The notes under the pieces were generated by a model. The model was not told the DNA's origin, did not search any database, and saw only the letters and a list, made by a program, of their open reading frames with translations. A DNA stretch of 13,508 nucleotides. Origin: Ruminococcus sp. CAG:403. GTDB taxonomy: Bacteria; Bacillota; Clostridia; Oscillospirales; Ruminococcaceae. The stretch spans positions 132,024 to 145,531 of the forward strand of contig FR899104.1 of NCBI GenBank assembly GCA_000437255.1, given 5' to 3'. The position numbers were made by a program, and so were the translations under genes. Positions 1-6,789 of the stretch are shown piece by piece (the first letter of the stretch is position 1; each line of letters starts with the position of its first letter).

Positions 1-360
1 GCTGGCGGCTATCTGATTCAAGTGCTGCCGTTTGCCAGTGATGCTTGTATTGATACGCTGGAGCGAAATATTCAGGCACTTCCGCCGGTCACCAAAATGA
101 TGCAGAGTGGCATGAAACCGGAAGAAATTGCTCTGAAATTATTGGATGGACTGGAACCAAATTTGCTGGATGAGGCGGAAGTCTTTTATCGATGTGATTG
201 CAGCCGGGAGCGGACAAAAGGCGTTCTGGCAAGCATTGGTGATGCAGAGCTGACCAAACTGGCAAAGGAAGAATCCGAAATTACCGTTTGCTGTCATTTC
301 TGTAAGAAGCAATACGTTTTTTCTGCACAGGAATTGTTAGATCTTCGTAAGAATGCATAA
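1..360 (+). CDS. hslO: Hsp33 redox-regulated chaperone, C-terminal part (5' end outside window)
   Basis: Hsp33 is a cytoplasmic holdase chaperone switched on by oxidation of a zinc-bound cysteine cluster. The reading frame is open from base 1, so the N-terminal substrate-binding domain lies mostly outside the window; 119 residues are visible. The entry segment AGGYLIQVLP matches the end of the family's large domain. The C-terminal redox switch is present as a CxC pair (YRCDCSRER, visible residues about 62-66) and a distal CxxC (CHFC, about residues 98-101), the four zinc ligands of the family. One extra cysteine directly precedes the second motif (CCHFC). The gene ends at TAA and is followed after only 3 bases by a strong hairpin terminator. 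Family assignment is firm; promoter and start cannot be seen. Confidence 0.95.
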   Translation, partial: AGGYLIQVLPFASDACIDTLERNIQALPPVTKMMQSGMKPEEIALKLLDGLEPNLLDEAEVFYRCDCSRERTKGVLASIGDAELTKLAKEESEITVCCHFCKKQYVFSAQELLDLRKNA

Positions 361-363
361 AAG

Positions 364-394
364 AAAGCCCTCGATCAAACGATCGGGGGCTTTT
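364..394. terminator. Bidirectional intrinsic terminator between convergent hslO and the DUF4250 gene
   Basis: Arms 364-376 and 381-393 form 13 pairs, one of them G-U, around the loop AAAC, followed on the plus strand by TTTT that overlaps the arm. On the minus strand the hairpin is followed by CTTTTATG, also fairly T-rich. It lies between two convergent stop codons (360 and 405), so it probably ends both transcripts. Confidence 0.85.
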
Positions 395-404
395 CCAATT
401 TCTT

Positions 405-593
405 TTACCGTTTAGCAGGAAGAAACTGATTGCGTTCCGGCTGGTATGCATAACCAGCCTGTTGCAATGTTTCTGTAAGGGCTGCTTCATCCAATTCTAA
501 ATCTTCGCAAAGTGCAGAAAAACTGGAATATGCATCCCGCAGTTTGGTGTTGAGATAACTCATCAGCATCGGCGGATCCTTTGGAATTTGCAT
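405..593 (-). CDS. DUF4250 domain protein, 62 aa
   Basis: A small protein of unknown function. It starts MQIPKDPPMLMSYLNTKLRD and carries an NTKLRD block, an acidic CEDLELDE stretch and an ERNQF end. That is the pattern I associate with the DUF4250 family of Clostridia, short helical proteins that may bind nucleic acid (inference). I chose the start at 593 because a strong AGGAGG lies 9 bases upstream, the family begins at this Met, and the start overlaps the upstream pyridoxal kinase stop by one base (TGATG). A start at 650 would add 19 residues unlike the family. It is the last gene of a three-gene unit ending at the terminator at 364-394, and is probably translated by coupling to the kinase gene. 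No catalytic residues are recognisable. Confidence 0.85.
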   Translation of the reverse strand: MQIPKDPPMLMSYLNTKLRDAYSSFSALCEDLELDEAALTETLQQAGYAYQPERNQFLPAKR

Positions 594-1456
594 CAGACAA
601 CGCCTCCTTTTTGATCGGATGGATGCCAGCTGGTCAGCTCGCCCAGACACTGTTCAAAGTGTACACCATACCAATATTTTTTTCGTTCTGGCTGCGTTGC
701 AGCAATGCAGTCTGTGGTGAAATTAACAGCCAGTTCTAATGCTTCCTGTAAGCTGGCGCCTTTTGTGACAGCGCCTGCCAGAACACTGGCAAAGATGTCA
801 CCGGTTCCGTGGACATAGGGGTCGTCAATATGCTCTCGGAAAGCAGAATACTTGGAACCAGTTCGGCTGTCATAGGCAACGGCTCCGTGGTGGGCAGGGT
901 CAAACTGAACTCCTGTCAAAACGGCAATCGGACAGCCTAATGTTTCTGTCAACTGTTTCAGCGTTTCCCAAATTTGCGTTTCCGTGTAATCCTTCGGATA
1001 GGGGCGGTGCAGCAGCATGGAGGCTTCGGTTAAGTTGGGAACAATGATATCTGCTTGCTTGCAAAGCTTTGCCATTTCATCTTCAAACGCATTTGGAAAT
1101 CCGGCATATTTTACACCATTGTCACCCATAACGGGATCAATGATTACTTTTGTTTCCGGCCCACGAAATTTTTCGATACAGTCGAGCATGAGCTGAATCT
1201 GTCGGACGGATCCCAGGTAGCCCGTATAAATGGCATCAAATTGCAGCTGCAAAGACTGCCAATGTGCCAAGATATCCGGAATATCATCGGTTAAATCTCG
1301 AAAGGTATAGTTCTGAAAACCGCCTGTGTGTGTCGATAGAACAGCAGTTGGAATCACCGCTGTTTCCAATCCCATGGCAGAAAGAATGGGCAGTGCTTCA
1401 GTCAGAGAGCACTTTCCAAAACAGGAGATATCTTGGATGGTAACAATTCGTTTCAT
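593..1456 (-). CDS. pdxK: Pyridoxal/pyridoxamine kinase (ribokinase-like, PdxK/PdxY type)
   Basis: Phosphorylates the vitamin B6 forms pyridoxal, pyridoxine or pyridoxamine at the 5'-OH with ATP, the salvage step to pyridoxal 5'-phosphate in the cytoplasm. The 287-residue length is normal for the family. Visible marks are an N-terminal beta strand (KRIVTIQDISCFGKCS, with the substrate-side serine near residue 11), STHTGGF (41-47), DPVMGDNG (107-114), PNLTEA (140-145), and the anion-hole/catalytic loop HGTGDIFAS (216-224) with Asp220 as the catalytic base. A conserved YGVHFE end is also present. HMP kinase (ThiD) is a related alternative, but the HTGGF and HGTGD context fits PdxK/PdxY better. 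The start overlaps the stop of the DtxR-type regulator by 4 bases (ATGA), and a GCAGGTGA ribosome-binding site lies just upstream, so the two are co-transcribed and probably translationally coupled. Confidence 0.93.
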   Translation of the reverse strand: MKRIVTIQDISCFGKCSLTEALPILSAMGLETAVIPTAVLSTHTGGFQNYTFRDLTDDIPDILAHWQSLQLQFDAIYTGYLGSVRQIQLMLDCIEKFRGPETKVIIDPVMGDNGVKYAGFPNAFEDEMAKLCKQADIIVPNLTEASMLLHRPYPKDYTETQIWETLKQLTETLGCPIAVLTGVQFDPAHHGAVAYDSRTGSKYSAFREHIDDPYVHGTGDIFASVLAGAVTKGASLQEALELAVNFTTDCIAATQPERKKYWYGVHFEQCLGELTSWHPSDQKGGVV

Positions 1457-1866
1457 GCGGTTTCACCTGCTTCACTGGATGCCTTTTGTTTGGTTTGTTC
1501 CTGATTGGCTTGTACATGCGCTTTAATAGCCTGAAAACTTTCGGCACTGATGACATGCTCCATTCGGCAGGCATCCTCTACTGCCACTTGCGGATCAACA
1601 CCAAGATAGGTGAGCCAATCGGACAGCAGATTATGGCGCTCCAGCATGGTATCCGCGATGACTTTTCCTTTTTCTGTTAGAGTAATGTAGCCGGATGGAT
1701 CCATTTCGATATAGCCATTGGTTCGTAAATTTTTCATTGCAACACTCACACTAGGCTTGGAAAATTCTAGTTCATTGACAATGTCAATGGAGCGTACATT
1801 TCCGATTCGTTTTTTCAAAATTAAAATAGTTTCCAGATAGTTTTCAGCAGATTCTTGGATTTTCAT
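1453..1866 (-). CDS. DtxR/MntR-family metal-dependent transcriptional regulator, 137 aa
   Basis: A dimeric repressor family that binds DNA when loaded with Fe2+ or Mn2+. The N-terminal winged helix-turn-helix covers about residues 5-70 (recognition helix in SKPSVSVAMKNLRTNGY), and a dimerisation/metal-binding helical region covers about 75-120. No SH3-like C-terminal domain is present, as in short MntR-type members. By eye alignment the ligand positions are Asn9 (Asp8 in Bacillus MntR, Met10 in DtxR), Glu12, His78, Cys100 (Cys102 in DtxR, Glu99 in MntR), Glu103 and His104. The set is thus partly DtxR-like, and the metal cannot be named from sequence. The start at 1866 follows AGGGAGG by 7 bases. 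It is the first gene of the regulator-pdxK-DUF4250 unit, with its own promoter and a palindrome over the -35 box that suggests self-control. No metal transporter gene is adjacent. Confidence 0.92.
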   Translation of the reverse strand: MKIQESAENYLETILILKKRIGNVRSIDIVNELEFSKPSVSVAMKNLRTNGYIEMDPSGYITLTEKGKVIADTMLERHNLLSDWLTYLGVDPQVAVEDACRMEHVISAESFQAIKAHVQANQEQTKQKASSEAGETA

Positions 1867-1904
1867 TGAAACGCCTCCCTTTTGAATGAATCATATTTCT
1901 TATC

Positions 1905-1933
1905 ATTGTAACATATTTTCTCGAAAAAATCAA
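1905..1933 (-). promoter_or_regulatory. Promoter of the DtxR-pdxK-DUF4250 unit
   Basis: Read on the minus strand, TTGATT (1933-1928) and TACAAT (1910-1905) are separated by exactly 17 bases, a good sigma-A-type promoter. Transcription should start near 1898, about 30 bases before the regulator's start codon at 1866. Confidence 0.75.
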
Positions 1934-1942
1934 TGATTTTTT
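1924..1942. promoter_or_regulatory. Candidate operator: 19-bp interrupted palindrome over the -35 box
   Basis: AAAAAATCATTGATTTTTT (minus strand) is a perfect palindrome with 9-base arms around one central base. It covers the -35 box of the regulator's promoter. DtxR-family operators are commonly 19-bp interrupted palindromes with this geometry, so autorepression is plausible. The sequence is AT-rich, so chance is a real alternative. Confidence 0.4.
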
Positions 1943-1981
1943 GTAAAATGGGGCAAAAGTTTTCGTTTTGGAATAGAAGAG

Positions 1982-2042
1982 CTGCCGCAGATAGACAACC
2001 CGCTTTTCTGAAATACAAAAGCGAATTACCTGCCTGCGGCAG
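1982..2042 (-). other. Long two-stem inverted repeat after the aminopeptidase gene
   Basis: Outer arms CTGCCGCAG (1982-1990) and CTGCGGCAG (2034-2042) pair over 9 bp. Inner arms CGCTTTT (2001-2007) and AAAAGCG (2017-2023) pair over 7 bp around a 9-base loop. The two stems are separated by 10 unpaired bases on each side. The element begins 10 bases after the aminopeptidase stop. There is no T-run on either side, so it is not a classical intrinsic terminator. It may be an RNA 3'-end structure, a processing or stabilising element, or a decayed mobile fragment. Confidence 0.5.
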
Positions 2043-2052
2043 AATCATTCAT

Positions 2053-3453
2053 TTATTCAAAAAATGCAGCGCATGCACGGTATGTCATATAGACATCCAG
2101 TTTTGCAACCACTTCAAACGGTGCATGCATGCAGAGAACCGGAACTCCAATATCAATGGTGTCAATGTCCAAATTAGCAAGATAAGCTGCAACAGTACCG
2201 CCGCCGCCGCCATCTACTTTGCCGAGCTCTCCGGTCTGCCATACAACATCATGCTGATCCAACAGCCGCCGAATGGTGCCGGCAAATTCTGCGGAAGCAT
2301 CAGATGTGCCGGACTTTCCTCTTGCGCCGGTGAACTTGGTCACGCAAACACCATGGTTCAGGTAAGCGCAGTTTTTCTTTTCCATCACATCCGGGAAAGT
2401 CGGATCGAATGCAGCGTTGACGTCTGCGGACAGGCACTGAGAAGCCTGCATTACATGACGACCCTTTACCCCAAAGCAGTCCGCCAGATCTTCCAAGAAG
2501 TAGGGGAGATAAGCAGATTGCAGACCGGTATTGCCTTCACTGCCCGTTTCCTCCTTATCGGTCAGTACAACAACGGCCGTGTGCGTTGGATGTTCGCAGT
2601 CCAAGAGCGCACGCAGTGTCGGATACGCACAAACACGGTCATCATGACCATAACCACCGATCATGCTGCGGTCTAAGCCTACTTCCCGTACTGGATATGC
2701 CGGAACGGCTTCCAGTTCAGCAGACAGAAAATCTGCTTCTACCATGCCGTATTTTTCATTCAGGATATGCAGAATGTTTAATTTTACTGCTTCGCTTTCG
2801 GTATCCTTTCGGAACGGACGGGAACCAACCAGCAGATTCAGTTCTTCGCCACGGATCAGCTGGGGCGCCGTGCGCTTCATCTGGGCATCTGCCAGATGCG
2901 GAAGCAGATCGGTGACACAAAAAACAGGATCCTGCGGATCTTCACCGATGTTTACAGTGACTTTGCTGCCATCTGCTTTGACGACAACGCCATGCAGAGA
3001 AAGCGGAATGGTTGGCCACTGGTACTTTTTGATGCCGCCATAGTAATGGGTCTTCATCAGTGCCAGTTCTTCGTCTTCATACAGCGGATTCTGTTTCAGA
3101 TCCAGACGAGGAGAGTCGATGTGTGCGGCGCAAAGCCGAACGCCTTCTGCAATGGGAGCTGTTCCAATTACAGCAGCCAGAATGGCTTTTCCACGATTGT
3201 TGCGATATACTTTATCGCCAGCTTTCAACGGCATGCCGGGTACAAATGGTACAAATCCACGCTGTTCCAGTAGCGCAATTGCATTGGCATTGGCTTCCCG
3301 TTCTGTTTTAGAAGCCTGTAAAAATGCCATATAGTCTGCACAGAATGCATCACATGTTTTCAATTGTTCGTCAGTCATACGGGTGATGCCATGTTCTTTC
3401 TTCAAAAACAGGGCATCTTTTCTTTGTTTGCTTTCGGTATCTGTTTCTTTCAT
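2053..3453 (-). CDS. M18-family metalloaminopeptidase, 466 aa
   Basis: A cytoplasmic aminopeptidase of family M18 (aspartyl aminopeptidase/ApeB type), which removes N-terminal residues from peptides using a two-metal centre and forms large dodecameric shells in characterised members. The expected metal and catalytic residues are visible: His111 (AAHIDSPR), bridging Asp271 (GYGHDDRVCAY), the Glu301-Glu302 pair (DKEETGSEG), Asp344 (SADVNAAFDP) and His443 (CMHAPFE). Length and motif order are typical. The start overlaps the coaE stop by 4 bases (ATGA) and has AGGAGG 9 bases upstream. It is the last gene of the DUF951-prfA-sua5-coaE unit. The substrate preference (acidic versus broad) cannot be read with certainty from sequence. 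Confidence 0.95.
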   Translation of the reverse strand: MKETDTESKQRKDALFLKKEHGITRMTDEQLKTCDAFCADYMAFLQASKTEREANANAIALLEQRGFVPFVPGMPLKAGDKVYRNNRGKAILAAVIGTAPIAEGVRLCAAHIDSPRLDLKQNPLYEDEELALMKTHYYGGIKKYQWPTIPLSLHGVVVKADGSKVTVNIGEDPQDPVFCVTDLLPHLADAQMKRTAPQLIRGEELNLLVGSRPFRKDTESEAVKLNILHILNEKYGMVEADFLSAELEAVPAYPVREVGLDRSMIGGYGHDDRVCAYPTLRALLDCEHPTHTAVVVLTDKEETGSEGNTGLQSAYLPYFLEDLADCFGVKGRHVMQASQCLSADVNAAFDPTFPDVMEKKNCAYLNHGVCVTKFTGARGKSGTSDASAEFAGTIRRLLDQHDVVWQTGELGKVDGGGGGTVAAYLANLDIDTIDIGVPVLCMHAPFEVVAKLDVYMTYRACAAFFE

Positions 3454-4133
3454 GTTGATGAACCTCCTGAAACAATGGGGCGTGAAAGAGAAGCCCCTGA
3501 TTTTCCGTACTGGTTTTGATAATATAAAACGACTTTTTCTACCACTTCCTGTGCAACAGCTTGGAGCTCTTCCAGTGTTGTGTCATTGTCAATGATAAAA
3601 TCAGAATGGCTTCGAAAAAAGCTTTCCGGCAGCTGGGAGCGCATGCGGTGCAGTGCAGCATCCTTTGAAATGTGATCCCGTGCAATGATGCGCTGCTGAC
3701 GCAGAGACTCTTCGGAAACCACAGAGATGATGACATCACAGAAGTCATCGGCACGGCTTTCAAACAGCGTAGGAGCATCCAATAGAATCAGTTTTTTTCC
3801 CTGTGCTGTATACATCCGGATTTGCCGCAGAATTTCTCCCATAATGTAGGGATAGCAAATGGTATTGAGCATTTCCAGTTTGCTGCGGTCTGTGAATACA
3901 ATTTCGCCCAGTACTTTTCGATTCAGTTCGCCGTCTTCCTGTAAAATTTCTTTTGGGAAAAAGTCCAGTAAATCAGCCAGACAGCGGGAACCTTTTTGCT
4001 GTACTTTCCGGCATACCTGGTCAGCATCAATCAGCTGAAAACCGCCTTCTACAAAAACACGTGATACGGTACTTTTACCGGCTCCGGTTTGTCCGGTTAG
4101 ACCAACGACCATGACATCGCCTAGACTGCTCAT
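3450..4133 (-). CDS. coaE: Dephospho-CoA kinase
   Basis: Carries out the last step of coenzyme A synthesis, ATP-dependent phosphorylation of the ribose 3'-OH of dephospho-CoA. The Walker A loop GLTGQTGAGKST spans residues 11-22. It is followed by the IDADQVCRKV segment (35-44) typical of the CoA-binding site, and the LLDAPTLFES motif corresponds to the family's DxPLLFE block. At 227 residues it is slightly longer than usual (about 200); the extra residues are a low-complexity serine-rich tail after about residue 212. I chose the start at 4133 because GAGGTGA lies 7 bases upstream and the ATG overlaps the sua5 stop (ATGA). An internal Met8 is a weaker alternative. It is flanked by sua5 and the aminopeptidase in a tightly coupled run. 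Confidence 0.95.
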   Translation of the reverse strand: MSSLGDVMVVGLTGQTGAGKSTVSRVFVEGGFQLIDADQVCRKVQQKGSRCLADLLDFFPKEILQEDGELNRKVLGEIVFTDRSKLEMLNTICYPYIMGEILRQIRMYTAQGKKLILLDAPTLFESRADDFCDVIISVVSEESLRQQRIIARDHISKDAALHRMRSQLPESFFRSHSDFIIDNDTTLEELQAVAQEVVEKVVLYYQNQYGKSGASLSRPIVSGGSST

Positions 4134-5143
4134 AATTGTATCACCTCAAATCCTGCTGCCCGGATGAGCCGATTGTATACCGCCAGTCCGATTCCGTCCT
4201 GTCGGGGAACACGAACATAGACCTGTACGGCGTGATCGTCATCCAGTTCTCGTAATTTTGAAAATAATTGCTGTGCCTGTTCCTGGCTGTTGCTGCCATA
4301 CGTCAAAAAGGGAACATCCAGTGCCTGTCCTTCTCCGTCAAATACCAATGCATAGACTTGTTCCTGCTGGTGTGCATGTACATACGCGCAGAAAGCGGCG
4401 TAAGATCCATCGAGCAGCGTAACATTTGCTTTTGGCGAATAATGCTGATATTTCATACCGGGAGAACGAACCGGCTGACCGGATTGAATATCATGCAAAA
4501 TGGCAGGATCAATTGTTACAGCGGAAGCAACACGCTGTAAGTCTTCTTTGGTAATGAAGCCAGGGCGCAGAATCCGAACACCGTCTGTGCCTTCAAATGC
4601 AATGACAGTGGACTCTACCCCGACGGAACAGGCTCCGCCGTCTACAACAGCGGCAATGCGGCCATCCATATCCCGCAGCATATGTTCTGCGGTGGTTGGG
4701 CTGGGGTAGCCGGAACGGTTTCCGGATGGCGCAGCAATTGGAGTGCCTGCCAATCGGATCAATTCCTGTGCGATGGGGTGTGCCGGCATGCGGACGCCAA
4801 CCGTATCCAGGCCGCCGGATGTAATCATAGGAATTTGCGCTTGCTTTGGAAAAATCATCGTCAGCGGTCCCGGCCAAAATGCCTCTGCAAGGGCATAGGC
4901 AAGGGGCGGAATTTCTTTTGCTGCCTGTGAAAGCTGTTCCAAAGCGGCAATATGCACAATGAGTGGATTGTCTGCCGGACGCCCCTTTGCTTCAAATACC
5001 TTTTTTACGGCATCCGGGTTGAGGGCATCGGCGGCCAAACCATATACCGTTTCTGTTGGCATCCCCACAATTTGACCGCTTTGCAGCAGTTTTGCTGCAT
5101 ATTGCAGGTCGTCTGGGGAAGAAGTTAAGTGCTGCGTGTTCAT
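4130..5143 (-). CDS. sua5: L-threonylcarbamoyladenylate synthase, Sua5 type
   Basis: Makes threonylcarbamoyl-AMP from threonine, bicarbonate and ATP, the first step of the t6A modification at position 37 of ANN-decoding tRNAs. At 337 residues it is the long Sua5 form rather than the short TsaC form. The N-terminal YrdC/TsaC domain (about residues 10-205) shows the start block MPTETVYGLAADA, KGRPADNPLIVHI (from residue 53) and the nucleotide-site APSGNRSGYPSPT (from 138). The family linker RSPGMKYQHYSPKA (226-239) joins it to the C-terminal Sua5 domain (about 240-337). The gene starts 3 bases after the prfA stop (TGATGCATG) with a GAGG inside the end of prfA, so it is co-transcribed with prfA and probably coupled. 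Its stop overlaps the coaE start. Confidence 0.95.
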   Translation of the reverse strand: MNTQHLTSSPDDLQYAAKLLQSGQIVGMPTETVYGLAADALNPDAVKKVFEAKGRPADNPLIVHIAALEQLSQAAKEIPPLAYALAEAFWPGPLTMIFPKQAQIPMITSGGLDTVGVRMPAHPIAQELIRLAGTPIAAPSGNRSGYPSPTTAEHMLRDMDGRIAAVVDGGACSVGVESTVIAFEGTDGVRILRPGFITKEDLQRVASAVTIDPAILHDIQSGQPVRSPGMKYQHYSPKANVTLLDGSYAAFCAYVHAHQQEQVYALVFDGEGQALDVPFLTYGSNSQEQAQQLFSKLRELDDDHAVQVYVRVPRQDGIGLAVYNRLIRAAGFEVIQL

Positions 5144-5146
5144 GCA

Positions 5147-6226
5147 TCATGCCTCATTCTGTTGGCTGGCAAGTTTTGCCAGTTCATCTGCTGTTGCCAG
5201 GGCATCGAATACCTCATCCAGATTGCCATTCATGATATCATCCAGGCGATACAATGTCAAGCCAATTCGGTGATCGGTCATACGACCCTGTGGGAAGTTA
5301 TACGTACGAATGCGCTCCGAACGATCGCCGGTGCCAACCTGCATCCGTCGTTCAGAAGCGATTTTATCATTTTGTTCCTGAAGCATTGCTTCATAGAGTC
5401 TGGAACGCAGAATTTTCATTGCTTTTTCTTTGTTCTTATACTGGCTGCGTTCGTCCTGACATTCGACTACGACACCAGTCGGCAGGTGTGTGATTCGAAC
5501 GGCAGACTCTGTTTTGTTGATATGCTGTCCGCCGGCACCGCTGGCACGAAAGACATCGATACGCAGGTCAGTCGGATTGATTTCCAGTTCCACTTCATCG
5601 GCTTCTACCAAGACGGCAACCGTAACGGTTGAAGTGTGAATGCGTCCCTGTGATTCAGTCTCCGGAACACGCTGTACCCTGTGTACGCCGCTTTCATATT
5701 TCAGACGGGAATAGGCACCTTCTCCGATGATAGAGAAGCTGATTTCCTTAAAGCCGCCCAATTCTGTTGGATTGGCATTGAGTACTTCCTGTTTCCAGCC
5801 TCTTGCTTCGGCATACATGGTGTACATCCGATACAGCGAATTGGCAAACAGGGAAGCTTCCTCACCGCCGGCACCACCTCGAATTTCAATGATAACATTC
5901 TTATCATCATTCGGATCTTTGGGAAGCAGCATGCGCTTGAGTTCCTCGGTGCAGGCAGCCATTTTCTCTTTGCTCTCATCCCATTCTGCCTGTGCCATTT
6001 CTTTTAACTCTGCATCTGAGCCGCTGGTTTCGAGCAGTTCTTTTGCCTCTTCAAAATCTCGCTGAGCCGCACTGTACTCTTGGAATTTTTCCATAATGGG
6101 CGTCATGTGTTTATATTCCCGCATCAGCTGGGCATACTGCTTATTATCCGCAAGAATGTCCGGATCTGCAAGAGACGCACTCAGCGCATGATATTTTTCT
6201 TCCATTTCCCGCAGCTTTTCGATCAT
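5147..6226 (-). CDS. prfA: Peptide chain release factor 1
   Basis: Recognises UAA and UAG in the ribosomal A site and triggers release of the finished protein. The 359-residue length is standard. Visible are an N-terminal coiled-coil/helical domain (about 1-100), the RGGAGGEEA block (116-124), the stop-codon reading tripeptide PET (188-190, the PxT motif of RF1 as opposed to SPF of RF2) in RVPETESQGRIHTS, and the peptidyl-transferase motif GGQ (232-234) in GAGGQHINKTES. The start at 6226 has AGGGAG about 10 bases upstream. The glutamine methyltransferase gene prmC, often beside prfA, is not in this window. DUF951 lies 110 bases upstream on the same strand. Confidence 0.98.
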   Translation of the reverse strand: MIEKLREMEEKYHALSASLADPDILADNKQYAQLMREYKHMTPIMEKFQEYSAAQRDFEEAKELLETSGSDAELKEMAQAEWDESKEKMAACTEELKRMLLPKDPNDDKNVIIEIRGGAGGEEASLFANSLYRMYTMYAEARGWKQEVLNANPTELGGFKEISFSIIGEGAYSRLKYESGVHRVQRVPETESQGRIHTSTVTVAVLVEADEVELEINPTDLRIDVFRASGAGGQHINKTESAVRITHLPTGVVVECQDERSQYKNKEKAMKILRSRLYEAMLQEQNDKIASERRMQVGTGDRSERIRTYNFPQGRMTDHRIGLTLYRLDDIMNGNLDEVFDALATADELAKLASQQNEA

Positions 6227-6336
6227 ATTTGTTGTTCTCCCTTTATTCTATTCGGACTGATCTGTTTGAAAAAATGTGCATCAAGCTGATGGCAGCGCCT
6301 GCTTCATAAGGCTTAGCATGGCAGACTGCGTGTGAA

Positions 6337-6531
6337 TTATACGTTTGGGGTTTCTTCCCGGATGACCTGCTTGATGCGGCGCTCAATTTTATTTCGAGGC
6401 ACCATAAATTCACGGCCGCACTTGGTGCAGCGCAGTTTAAAATCCATGCCGGAACGAATGACGTACATGGTATTTCCGCCGCAGGGATGTTGTTTTTTCA
6501 TCACAAGAAGATCAGCTGGCCGTACATCCAT
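6337..6531 (-). CDS. DUF951 domain protein, 64 aa
   Basis: A small protein matching the DUF951 family of Firmicutes, whose function is not established. The family signature is present: M-K-x-x-HPCGGN near residue 15 (His15, Cys17) followed by CTKCGREFMVPR (Cys35, Cys38). These suggest a small zinc-ribbon-like site and hence possible nucleic-acid contact (inference). The C-terminus is basic (NKIERRIKQVIRE). The start at 6531 follows AAAGGACTG. It is the first gene downstream of a good promoter and heads the prfA-sua5-coaE-aminopeptidase unit, with a 110-base gap before prfA that shows no convincing terminator. Confidence 0.88.
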   Translation of the reverse strand: MDVRPADLLVMKKQHPCGGNTMYVIRSGMDFKLRCTKCGREFMVPRNKIERRIKQVIREETPNV

Positions 6532-6553
6532 GAAATTCAGTCCTTTCTGTGAA

Positions 6554-6570
6554 CGCTCACGGTCTGAGCG
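6554..6570 (-). other. Leader hairpin ahead of the DUF951 gene
   Basis: CGCTCA (6554-6559) and TGAGCG (6565-6570) pair perfectly over 6 bp around a 5-base loop, in the roughly 97-base leader between the promoter and the DUF951 start. It lies about 20 bases upstream of the start codon. The role is unknown; it has no T-run, so it is not a terminator. Confidence 0.4.
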
Positions 6571-6634
6571 GAACCTGTTGCGAGGAGCACGCCGGAAAAA
6601 GGGCAGTTCTCCGTCAACATTCGATATAATTTTT

Positions 6635-6663
6635 ATTATACCCTATTTTTCGACATAAGGCAA
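6635..6663 (-). promoter_or_regulatory. Promoter of the DUF951-prfA-sua5-coaE-aminopeptidase unit
   Basis: On the minus strand, TTGCCT (6663-6658) and a consensus TATAAT (6640-6635) are separated by 17 bases. The predicted start is near 6628, giving a leader of about 97 bases. The remaining divergent intergenic sequence up to 6789 is very AT-rich. I found no equally convincing promoter there for the rightward gene at 6790. Confidence 0.75.
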
Positions 6664-6789
6664 TATTTTCAGAGGATATTTTTTAGTATTTGTAAAAACA
6701 TAATAAAAACCAAACAAAAAAACAGGGCAACTTTAATAAAAAGCTGAGTATATAGACGAAACGAGTAGAATTTTGGAGGAAACAGGCAA

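Noticed and set aside
1933..2676. 247-codon plus-strand frame
   Set aside because: It overlaps the regulator's promoter, the inverted repeat and the aminopeptidase gene on the other strand; the composition is not protein-like and no family is recognisable.
6269..6291. CATCA/TGATG hairpin with an A-run (T-run on the minus strand) between DUF951 and prfA as a terminator
   Set aside because: The stem is only 5 bp with a 3-base loop, too weak for a confident terminator.
6721..6789. TATAGA at about 6751 as a -10 box for the 127-aa gene
   Set aside because: No acceptable -35 hexamer lies at 16-18 bases, so I did not annotate a promoter.
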